48,811 nucleotides of DNA from Salinivirgaceae bacterium (GTDB lineage: Bacteria > Bacteroidota > Bacteroidia > Bacteroidales > Salinivirgaceae). This document shows positions 28,229 through 35,334 of this stretch, piece after piece. The notes under the pieces were generated by a model. It did not search any database. It was not told the origin of the DNA and saw nothing but the letters and a program-made list of their open reading frames with translations. The translations under genes and the position numbers were made by a program. The stretch lies in the NCBI GenBank assembly GCA_027858775.1, contig JAQICA010000193.1:1-48811 (forward strand), in the 5' to 3' direction. The number at the start of each line of letters is the position of its first letter. The stretch's first letter is position 1.

Positions 28229-29388
28229 AATTTGAACATTCCATACGAGGGAAAATTGCTGATTTTGGAACCATGGTGTTTTCCGAATTCTCTCGCTTAT
28301 TTAACGAGCATCGGGCTATCGATCTTTCCCGTGGATTTCCCCACTTTAAGAGAAATGAAAGATTACTAACCCTTATGCAAAAGCACATTGCAGAAGATCG
28401 TAACCACTACCTGTCGGTAAATGGTCATAAAGGATTGCGAAAAAATATTGCCAATCTCTATCAAAAATATTATGGTGCTACGTATGATGGTAGTACCGAA
28501 GTGACAATTACAGCCGGGGCATCGCAAGCTATTTACACCATCTTGTCGAGTATGGTGCGTGAAAACGATGAAGTAATAATTTTTGAACCTGCATACGACT
28601 TGTATGCTCCTACAGTTGAGGTTAATCAAGGGAAACCCGTGTATGTGAAACTGGAACAGCCCGATTTTCATATCGATTGGAGTAAGGTGCAAAAACTTAT
28701 TACACCGCAAACGCGGATGATTATTCTTACGAACCCCAATAACCCCACCGGAAGTTTACTAAAAGCCCATGATTTGCAAGAATTGCATCGAACTGTAAAC
28801 GGTACCGATATTTTATTGCTGAGCGACGAAAGCCTTCAGTTTTTAGTGTACGATGGATACGAACACCACAGCATAGCCAATACAGAAAGTTTGGCAAAAC
28901 GTAGTTTTATCGTTGGTGGTTTTGGTAAAACCTTTCAGGTTACCGGTTGGCGAACCGGGTTTTGTCTTGCCCCTGAAGATCTTATGCATGAATTCCGTAA
29001 ACTACATCAATATATTGCTTTTAATGTAAATAGTGCAGCGCAATTTGCATTAAGCGACTATTTGGAAGAAGGAGTCGATTTTAAACAAATAGCCTCGGAG
29101 TTTGAGGCTAAACGCGATTACTTTTGTCAACTTCTCGAAAGTACGCCCTTCAAGGCTATCCCTGTTAAATCAGGTATTTTTCAGCCTGTTACGTTTGAAA
29201 CCTCTGTTGGCTACACCGATATGGAATTGGCGTTAAAGCTCATCAAAGAGGTTGGCGTTGCAGGTGTGCCTTTATCGGCTTATGTTCACGATAAAACAAA
29301 TTATGGTATGCTCCGGTTCTGTTTTGCCCGCCCCGATAGTCTGTTGGAAGAGGCTGTCGAAAAGCTTAAAACGATTGATTTTTTGTAA
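28225..29388 (+). CDS. class I/II PLP aminotransferase (methionine/kynurenine aminotransferase-like)
   Basis: A 387-residue fold-type I aminotransferase of the YbdL/KYAT group, which in relatives transaminates methionine, glutamine or aromatic amino acids. Visible motifs are SRGFPHF, TAGASQAIYTIL, LTNPNNPTG (169-177), and the PLP lysine K235 in GGFGKTFQVTGWRTGF. An oddity is the segment that usually reads SDEVY: here it is SDESL (200-204), so the tyrosine that contacts the PLP hydroxyl is a leucine. The TatD-like gene follows after 16 bases. Confidence 0.86.
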   Translation: MKFEHSIRGKIADFGTMVFSEFSRLFNEHRAIDLSRGFPHFKRNERLLTLMQKHIAEDRNHYLSVNGHKGLRKNIANLYQKYYGATYDGSTEVTITAGASQAIYTILSSMVRENDEVIIFEPAYDLYAPTVEVNQGKPVYVKLEQPDFHIDWSKVQKLITPQTRMIILTNPNNPTGSLLKAHDLQELHRTVNGTDILLLSDESLQFLVYDGYEHHSIANTESLAKRSFIVGGFGKTFQVTGWRTGFCLAPEDLMHEFRKLHQYIAFNVNSAAQFALSDYLEEGVDFKQIASEFEAKRDYFCQLLESTPFKAIPVKSGIFQPVTFETSVGYTDMELALKLIKEVGVAGVPLSAYVHDKTNYGMLRFCFARPDSLLEEAVEKLKTIDFL

Positions 29389-29404
29389 GAACCTTTTCTT
29401 TTGT

Positions 29405-30067
29405 ATGCTGATAGACATTCACACACATAAACCATCTCAATATAAGAGCATTAAAAGCTTGCATTTCCCCAATGAGTATGAGAATCTATCCGATGCAAGC
29501 ACCGCAATATCGATAGGTATACATCCATGGTGGGCAGAAGTCGAACACAGTGAAAAGTTCGAGAAACTGTTTGAACAAGGTGTTCCGCCATCGGTTGTTG
29601 CAATTGGCGAGTGTGGAATTGATCGGGTTAGAGGAGCTGCAATTGAAGTTCAGAAAACAATTTTTCATCGTCAAGTTCAGCTTGCCTCCACATTTAATCT
29701 TCCCGTTATCGTACATCAGGTGAAAGGAATAAGCGATGTTTTACACGAAATAAAGCAATTTCCCTATACTGTATTTGTTTTCCATGGATATTTAGGAAAC
29801 CCCGAGCAAACACTTCAGTTGCTGAAACATAATGTGTTTTTTTCTTTTGGTGAAGGGCTTATTGACTACCCCGGTAAATATCAAAAAATTATTGATCTCA
29901 TTCCTGTAGAAAAAATTCTATTTGAAACAGACAATGGACAATCAAACCTTAAGAGTATTTTTCAAGCTTATACGCAATTAAAAAGTAGAGAAGCAAATGA
30001 AGTTGAGTTAATTGTTGAAAAAAGTGCATGCCGAATTTTTAATTTGGAATCATATGGAATGGGTTAA
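29405..30067 (+). CDS. TatD-family metal-dependent hydrolase
   Basis: A 220-residue TIM-barrel hydrolase. Metal ligands are recognisable: IHTH at 4-7, the glutamate in AIGECGID, histidines in VIVHQVK and FHGYLG, and the aspartate in FETDNGQS. These depart slightly from the TatD standard (usual HCFSG is FHGYLG, usual ETDSP is ETDNG), and the protein is about 40 residues short of E. coli TatD, so this is a divergent branch common in Bacteroidota. Role as nuclease is inference. The ATG at 29405 is followed at once by the metal motif. Overlaps tcdA by 14 bases. Confidence 0.8.
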   Translation: MLIDIHTHKPSQYKSIKSLHFPNEYENLSDASTAISIGIHPWWAEVEHSEKFEKLFEQGVPPSVVAIGECGIDRVRGAAIEVQKTIFHRQVQLASTFNLPVIVHQVKGISDVLHEIKQFPYTVFVFHGYLGNPEQTLQLLKHNVFFSFGEGLIDYPGKYQKIIDLIPVEKILFETDNGQSNLKSIFQAYTQLKSREANEVELIVEKSACRIFNLESYGMG

Positions 30068-30764
30068 ACGAACAAAACTTCTTTTTGGCGATGAAGTTAT
30101 TCAGAAGTTTTATCGCAGTCACGTTTTAGTTGTAGGACTTGGTGGTGTTGGCGCATACGCAGCAGAACAAATTGTCAGGGCCGGCATCGGAAAACTCACC
30201 ATTGTAGATGCCGATACCGTAGAACCATCGAACATAAATCGGCAAATGCCTGCTTTGCATTCTACTCTGGGACAATTCAAAGCGCAAATTATGAAACAGC
30301 GCCTCACCGATATTAACCCCGACCTACAGTTGACGGTACTTAACCAGTTTTTGGTCGAGGAAAGTATACCACAAGTTCTCAAGGAACCTTACAATTATGT
30401 GATCGATGCTATTGATACCCTATCGCCCAAGGTTCAACTTATTCGCTACAGCTTAGAACGGCAAATTCCTATTGTGAGTTCAATGGGAAGTGGCGGAAAA
30501 ACCGATCCCACACAAGTTTCCATTGTCGATATCAGTAAAACCTATAATTGCATGTTGGCGCGCAAAGTGCGTAAACGACTTTCCAAATTTAACATACGAA
30601 AAGGTGTAACTGCTGTGTTTTCACCCGAAGAGATTTCCAAGGAAATGGTAGTGTTGGAAGAGGGGCGCTACAAAGCCAGTAATGTTGGTACTATCTCGTA
30701 CATGCCTGCTGTATTTGGTTGCTTTTGTGCTTCAGTGGTAATAAACGATTTGCGCAAGGATTAA
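30054..30764 (+). CDS. tcdA: tRNA threonylcarbamoyladenosine dehydratase
   Basis: E1-like enzyme of the ThiF/MoeB superfamily that cyclises t6A37 in tRNA to ct6A with ATP. It is 236 residues long. GLGGVGAYAAE (28-38) is the nucleotide loop, with DADTVEPSNINRQ and the DAIDTLSPKVQL segment as in CsdL/TcdA. The start at 30054 matches the family N-terminus. It lies 14 bases inside the TatD-like gene. tsaE, whose product makes the t6A precursor, is also in this window. Confidence 0.9.
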   Translation: MEWVKRTKLLFGDEVIQKFYRSHVLVVGLGGVGAYAAEQIVRAGIGKLTIVDADTVEPSNINRQMPALHSTLGQFKAQIMKQRLTDINPDLQLTVLNQFLVEESIPQVLKEPYNYVIDAIDTLSPKVQLIRYSLERQIPIVSSMGSGGKTDPTQVSIVDISKTYNCMLARKVRKRLSKFNIRKGVTAVFSPEEISKEMVVLEEGRYKASNVGTISYMPAVFGCFCASVVINDLRKD

Positions 30765-30782
30765 TGGTGAATGGCAAACTTT

Positions 30783-31316
30783 TTACGTTTTTTTTAAAAG
30801 AGCTAATATTTTCCCTGAACGGTTTTGAAACCCCGGACTTCCTGTGGCGTACTCATGCTCAAGAGTTGCTTTAAGCTCTTGTTTTATTTCCAAATATTTT
30901 TCCGAAAGGTTAAAAATAATCTGCATGCAATGTACTCGTACTGCTGCCGGCTGATTTCTGTCTTGTAGCCATAAAAATGCAGCGTTGAGTATTTCCGGTT
31001 CAGATGCAACCGGAATGGTTTTTTCTGCTAATATATGACCAAACATGCGTCGCAACCCCGTGTGGTTGAGCTTTGGATAAATTTCCGCTATTTGGTCAAT
31101 ATAAATTTTTGTTATATCGCTATCTTTTAAACAGACTTCTTCAAATACCCAAGCAGCCCGCCATTTAAGCGGGTCTTCTTCATATAGAGCCCATTGCCAG
31201 AGTTGTTCCGTACATCTCCGATCGTTTAGCCCCAAAGTCACCACCAAACTTTTGGTTGTTTTCGATGCCCTGTCGGTCAGTATTTCGCGTATATGTGAAA
31301 ATTCTTTGTTTTTCAT
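30783..31316 (-). CDS. alpha-helical HEAT/ARM-like hypothetical protein
   Basis: A 177-residue soluble protein with no signal peptide or membrane segment. It is almost entirely helical, with units such as QLWQWALYEEDPLKWRAAWVFEEV and AFLWLQDRNQPAAVRVHCMQIIF that resemble HEAT-like repeats (read here only as pattern). I do not recognise a specific family; similar proteins occur in Bacteroidota. It converges with tcdA, 18 bases apart, and is divergent from ricT. Function unknown. Confidence 0.7.
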   Translation of the reverse strand: MKNKEFSHIREILTDRASKTTKSLVVTLGLNDRRCTEQLWQWALYEEDPLKWRAAWVFEEVCLKDSDITKIYIDQIAEIYPKLNHTGLRRMFGHILAEKTIPVASEPEILNAAFLWLQDRNQPAAVRVHCMQIIFNLSEKYLEIKQELKATLEHEYATGSPGFQNRSGKILALLKKT

Positions 31317-31426
31317 ATCTGTTCAACTCTCTTTTACGGCAAGAAAGCTAAAATCTTTTTTTAATTATGATCTTGTTTTGCCAAAAGTTTTACTAATGCA
31401 AAATGCGTATTTCATACTAAAAATAG

Positions 31427-31434
31427 TACTTTTG
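31427..31434 (+). promoter_or_regulatory. -7 box TACTTTTG upstream of ricT
   Basis: Exact TAnnTTTG, 62 bases before the ATG at 31497. No clear -33 element. It would place the 31454-31477 palindrome within the transcribed leader. Confidence 0.5.
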
Positions 31435-31453
31435 TTCATTAAAGTAATAATTT

Positions 31454-31477
31454 ACGGTAAAAAGTGTATTTTACCGT
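31454..31477 (+). promoter_or_regulatory. inverted repeat in the ricT leader
   Basis: ACGGTAAAA (31454-31462) and TTTTACCGT (31469-31477) form a perfect 9-bp stem with a six-base loop, 20 bases before the ricT start. It could be an RNA hairpin affecting translation, or an operator. Confidence 0.5.
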
Positions 31478-31496
31478 TATATAATATTTGGTTGAC

Positions 31497-32675
31497 ATGA
31501 GTAGTAGAATAGAACACACATGCGGATGTGATGAAAATAGAGCTCATGCTAACAGGGAGTGTTTATCGGGTTGCAGTACCAAACTTAATGTGCACAACTG
31601 GATGTATAAAATTGTACAACCCGCGGCTATAAACGACATAGTAGAAGTTCAATTTAAAAATACTAGAAAAGGCTTTTACAAAAATGTAAATCAACTCAAC
31701 TTGAGGGTTGGCGACGTAGTTGCCGTAGAAGCATCTCCCGGGCATGATATAGGAGTAATTACGCTTACCGGAGAGTTGGTAAGGGAGCAAATGAAAAAAT
31801 ATAAAGTTCCGCCCGGCTCTGAACTAAAAAAAGTGTACCGAAAAGCCAAAGAGGCTGATATCGACAAATGGAAAGAGGCCAGAGCTTTAGATCACGAAAC
31901 TATGATTGAGTCGCGAAAAATGGCGCGCGATCTCGGTTTGAATATGAAAGTTGGCGATGTCGAATATCAGGGCGACCGTACCAAGGCCATCTTTTATTAC
32001 ATTGCCGATGAACGAGTCGACTTTCGACAGCTCATTAAGGTGCTGGCAGAACGGTTTCGCATCAGAGTAGAAATGAAGCAAATTGGGGCGCGGCAGGAAG
32101 CCGGCTTAATCGGTGGGATAGGATCGTGCGGTAGAGAGTTGTGCTGTTCTACCTGGATCAGCAACTTTGTTTCGGTTACAACCAATGCCGCGCGTGTACA
32201 GCAATTAAGTTTAAACCCACAAAAACTTGCCGGGCAGTGCGGAAAACTCAAATGCTGTCTGAACTATGAGCTAGACTCATATCTCGATGCCCAAAAAAGT
32301 TTTCCATCTAGCGATATGGAATTGCGAATTAAAAATTGCAGAGGATTGCATCAGAAAACGGATGTATTCAAGGGCATTATGTATTATCTATCTATTTCGG
32401 AGGCTGGAAATAAAATTGTAGCCCTTTCTATTAAAAGAGTGAAAGAAATTATTCGCGAAAATAGAAGCAGCAAAGAGCCCGATGTGTGGATGGAACTTCA
32501 TATGGACACAAACACCGTGGGTCAAAAGGTGGAACTCGACTATACCAATTCCGTTGGAACGGAGAGTATTACACGCTTCGATAATAACAATAATAAAAAG
32601 AAGCAGAAAAACCGACCACAGAAAAACCGACCGAAAAAGCGTCGAAAACCATATCGCAATGAGAAACGCAATTAG
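31497..32675 (+). CDS. ricT: PSP1-domain protein, RicT (YaaT) homologue
   Basis: In Bacillus subtilis RicT is part of a complex with RicA and RicF that binds Fe-S clusters and guides RNase Y and phosphorelay events. Here it is 392 residues from the ATG at 31497. The PSP1 core carries the conserved cysteines: C211, C216 and C217 (SCGRELCC), then C248, C253 and C254 (QCGKLKCC). An added N-terminal segment has four more, C9, C11, C22 and C26. The tail is strongly basic (Asn/Lys/Arg-rich, about 365-392), suggesting nucleic acid binding. It overlaps gldH by 17 bases. RicA and RicF partners were not seen in the window. Confidence 0.87.
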   Translation: MSSRIEHTCGCDENRAHANRECLSGCSTKLNVHNWMYKIVQPAAINDIVEVQFKNTRKGFYKNVNQLNLRVGDVVAVEASPGHDIGVITLTGELVREQMKKYKVPPGSELKKVYRKAKEADIDKWKEARALDHETMIESRKMARDLGLNMKVGDVEYQGDRTKAIFYYIADERVDFRQLIKVLAERFRIRVEMKQIGARQEAGLIGGIGSCGRELCCSTWISNFVSVTTNAARVQQLSLNPQKLAGQCGKLKCCLNYELDSYLDAQKSFPSSDMELRIKNCRGLHQKTDVFKGIMYYLSISEAGNKIVALSIKRVKEIIRENRSSKEPDVWMELHMDTNTVGQKVELDYTNSVGTESITRFDNNNNKKKQKNRPQKNRPKKRRKPYRNEKRN

Positions 32676-33138
32676 CATAGTTGTACTGTTCGCTATCGGA
32701 TTTTCCGCCTGCGACAGAAACATGGTATACGATCAGTATAAAAATATGCCCGAAGAACAGTGGCATTTGGATTCATTAAAAACCTTTGAATTTACAATCG
32801 ACGATTCGCTGGCCATTTATAACATGTTTATCAATGTGCGAAACGTTGGAAACTACCCGTTTTCGAACCTTATTGTGTTTGTAGAGACAGAATTACCAGG
32901 TAACCGATTGCTGAAAGATACCTTAAACTGTGTTCTGGCCGATAAAAAAGGCAAGTGGCTCGGCTCTGGATTTGGGAGTTTATGGACGAGTAAAGTGCCT
33001 TACAAATTTCATGTGCGTTTCCCTAGAAATGGCAATTATGTTGTAGATATTCAACACGGAATGCGTAAAGATGTGCTGAAGGGAATAACCGATATTGGAA
33101 TCAGAATAGAAAAAGCAAATTATAGTGGGAAAGAATAA
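32659..33138 (+). CDS. gldH: gliding motility lipoprotein GldH
   Basis: A 159-residue lipoprotein required for gliding in Flavobacterium johnsoniae. The N-terminal signal (1-17) ends in FSAC, with C18 as the lipidated cysteine. The body matches GldH: YDQYKNMPEEQWHLDSL, FTIDD, YNMFINVRNVGNYPFSNL and the C-terminal GITDIGIRIEK. The ATG at 32659 gives the lipobox; the ORF is open further upstream but those starts would destroy it. It lies 17 bases inside ricT and overlaps trmB by 14 bases, so the three are one transcript. Whether the organism glides is unknown. Confidence 0.88.
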   Translation: MRNAISIVVLFAIGFSACDRNMVYDQYKNMPEEQWHLDSLKTFEFTIDDSLAIYNMFINVRNVGNYPFSNLIVFVETELPGNRLLKDTLNCVLADKKGKWLGSGFGSLWTSKVPYKFHVRFPRNGNYVVDIQHGMRKDVLKGITDIGIRIEKANYSGKE

Positions 33139-33865
33139 GCTGGAAAAGTTTGCCGAAAATCGAACTTTCGAACACGTTATAGAGCCTGAATTAGATAGTT
33201 ATTTTACCCAAGACCATCTCACTAAAGGAAGGTGGCATGAGCAAATATTTCATAACGATAATCCGATTGTGCTCGAGTTGGGCTGCGGAAAAGGTGAATA
33301 TGCTGTTGAAATGGCTGCCAAATATCCCGATAAAAATTTTATCGGAATCGATATTAAAGGAGCCAGACTCTGGCGTGGTGCCAAGACCGTTGCCGAAAAA
33401 GGCATGTCCAATATTTGTTTTTTACGAATTCGTATTGAATTCTTGCATCGGTTTTTCGGTGCAGATGAGGTAAGTGAAATATGGATTACCTTTCCCGATC
33501 CACAACGCAAAAAGCGCCGACGGAAAAAGAGATTAACGCATAGTGGTTTTTTAACCATGTATCAACGCTTTTTGAAACCGCAAAATGTTGTGCACCTGAA
33601 GACAGATAGCTTGTTTACACACAATTATACCAAAGAGGTTATTGCTCACAACAACCTTAATGTACTTGCTTGTACATCCAATTTGTACGAAAGTAATTTA
33701 TACAGTGGCGAATTGAAAATAAAAACCCACTATGAATCGTTGTATCTCGAGGGGAATCCAACAATTACGTATTTGAAGTTTAAAATAGACCATAACGTTA
33801 ACCTGAAAGAACCTGAAACCGAAGATGAGGTCTTTTGGAAAGAAGCAGCAGAATACGAAAGGTAG
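33125..33865 (+). CDS. trmB: tRNA (guanine-N7-)-methyltransferase
   Basis: SAM-dependent enzyme that makes m7G46 in tRNA variable loops. In 246 residues: the SAM motif LELGCGKGEYAVEMA near residue 48, GIDIKGARLW, and the TrmB signature ITFPDPQRKKRRRKKRL near 120. The start is a GTG at 33125; the residues that follow (MGKNKLEKFAENRTF) are the usual Bacteroidota N-terminus. Overlaps gldH by 14 bases. Confidence 0.93.
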   Translation: MGKNKLEKFAENRTFEHVIEPELDSYFTQDHLTKGRWHEQIFHNDNPIVLELGCGKGEYAVEMAAKYPDKNFIGIDIKGARLWRGAKTVAEKGMSNICFLRIRIEFLHRFFGADEVSEIWITFPDPQRKKRRRKKRLTHSGFLTMYQRFLKPQNVVHLKTDSLFTHNYTKEVIAHNNLNVLACTSNLYESNLYSGELKIKTHYESLYLEGNPTITYLKFKIDHNVNLKEPETEDEVFWKEAAEYER

Positions 33866-33867
33866 CC

Positions 33868-34176
33868 ATGTTATATGAAAAAATATATGAAGTTACACGG
33901 AACGTGCCCAAGGGAAAAGTCACCACCTACGGCGCTATAGCTCGTTATATTGGTAGTCCGGGCGCTTCTCGCATGGTTGGGTGGGCGTTAAATGCAAAAA
34001 AACATACATTGGGCAGTATCCCTGCCCATCGGGTAGTAAACCGAAAAGGACTTTTAACGGGCAGTAAATATTTTCCGGCAAACAATATGGCCGAATTATT
34101 AATAAATGAAGGGGTTGAAGTTGAAAATAACCAAATAATTGATTTGGAGCAATATATGTGGGATCCCGCTAAATAA
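33868..34176 (+). CDS. alkyltransferase-like protein (ATL), catalytically dead MGMT fold
   Basis: A 102-residue protein equal to the DNA-binding domain of O6-alkylguanine-DNA alkyltransferase. The helix-turn-helix YGAIARYIG (21-29), the arginine region ASRMVGWALN (33-42) and the active-site loop PAHRV (52-56) are present, but the acceptor cysteine of PCHRV is alanine (A53), so it cannot remove alkyl groups. ATLs are known to bind O6-alkylguanine and channel it to nucleotide excision repair. The ATG at 33868 is two bases after the trmB stop codon. Confidence 0.88.
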   Translation: MLYEKIYEVTRNVPKGKVTTYGAIARYIGSPGASRMVGWALNAKKHTLGSIPAHRVVNRKGLLTGSKYFPANNMAELLINEGVEVENNQIIDLEQYMWDPAK

Positions 34177-34194
34177 AATTTTAAGTAAACGAGA

Positions 34195-35295
34195 ATGGAA
34201 TTTACAACCAAGCAAATTTTTACCGTTTTACGCACAGTAAAACATCCGCAACAAAATAAAGATATTATATCGCTTGGCATGGTACAGGAGTTGACCATCG
34301 AGGGAAACAATGTAGGTTTTACCCTTGTATTTCAATCCGATGCCGATAAAATGGCCGAACCTATTCGTAAAGCATGTGTTCAGGCGTTAGAAAAAGAATT
34401 TGGAGATCAAATAGTTATTCGCGGTAATATCAAATTAAAATATCTTAAGAAAGAAGATGATTACAGTGCCATGAAAGGCGTGAAGAACATCATTGCAGTG
34501 GCTTCGGGTAAAGGCGGTGTGGGAAAATCTACCGTTGCTGTAAACCTGGCGGTGGCTCTTGCCAATACCGGAGCAAAAGTGGCGCTACTCGATGCAGATA
34601 TCTATGGCCCTTCAGTTCCCAAAATGTTGAACATAGAAGGTGAAAGGCCGCAAGTAGTAAATGAAAATGGTCAAGAATTAATTGTCCCAATAGAAAAGTA
34701 CGGCTTAAAAACCTTATCGATCGGTTTCTTTGTGAACCCCGATGATGCCTTGATTTGGCGCGGAGCTATGGCTACAGGAGCAATTAAACAATTGCTCTTG
34801 CAGGGGAAGTGGGGAGAAATTGATTATATGGTGGTAGACTTACCTCCCGGAACCGGCGATATTCACTTAACGATTGTGCAAACTGTACCAGTAAGTGGTG
34901 GAATTATGGTGTCCACTCCCCAGGAAATGGCATTAGCCGATGTAAAAAAGGCTATGAGTATGTTTAAGCAGCCAACCATAAAAATCCCAATTTTGGGTGT
35001 TGTAGAAAACATGGCATGGTTCACTCCTGAAGAACTGCCCGATAATAAATATTATTTGTTTGGCGAAGGAGGTGCAAAAAAATATGCCGAAGAAAACGGA
35101 TTGGCACTTTTAGGACAAATTCCTATTGTAAAGGGCGTTATGGATGGTGGTGAAAAGGGTGTCCCGGTTGCTGCTAATCCCGACTCAATTATGGGGAAAG
35201 AATTTGTAAAATTAGCTGCCAATGTTATTGAAGCCGTTAAAAAACGGAATAGCGAATTGCCGCCAACACAAATGGTAAGCATCACCAGAAAATAA
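34195..35295 (+). CDS. Mrp/NBP35-family Fe-S carrier ATPase
   Basis: A 366-residue P-loop ATPase (Mrp/ApbC) that carries iron-sulfur clusters. The N-terminal MIP18/DUF59-like domain (about 1-85) is followed by SGKGGVGKST (104-113), the deviant Walker A typical of the family, LLDADIYGPSVPKML, and the second switch LPPGTGDIHLT. The usual C-terminal CPxC that holds the bridging cluster is not present: GVVENMAWFTPEELP continues straight into YYLFGEGG. Many Bacteroidota Mrp proteins look like this. It follows the ATL gene by 18 bases. Confidence 0.88.
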   Translation: MEFTTKQIFTVLRTVKHPQQNKDIISLGMVQELTIEGNNVGFTLVFQSDADKMAEPIRKACVQALEKEFGDQIVIRGNIKLKYLKKEDDYSAMKGVKNIIAVASGKGGVGKSTVAVNLAVALANTGAKVALLDADIYGPSVPKMLNIEGERPQVVNENGQELIVPIEKYGLKTLSIGFFVNPDDALIWRGAMATGAIKQLLLQGKWGEIDYMVVDLPPGTGDIHLTIVQTVPVSGGIMVSTPQEMALADVKKAMSMFKQPTIKIPILGVVENMAWFTPEELPDNKYYLFGEGGAKKYAEENGLALLGQIPIVKGVMDGGEKGVPVAANPDSIMGKEFVKLAANVIEAVKKRNSELPPTQMVSITRK

Positions 35296-35334
35296 AATAT
35301 TGTATTTTTCGTTCCATTCAGAAAGTATATTATC

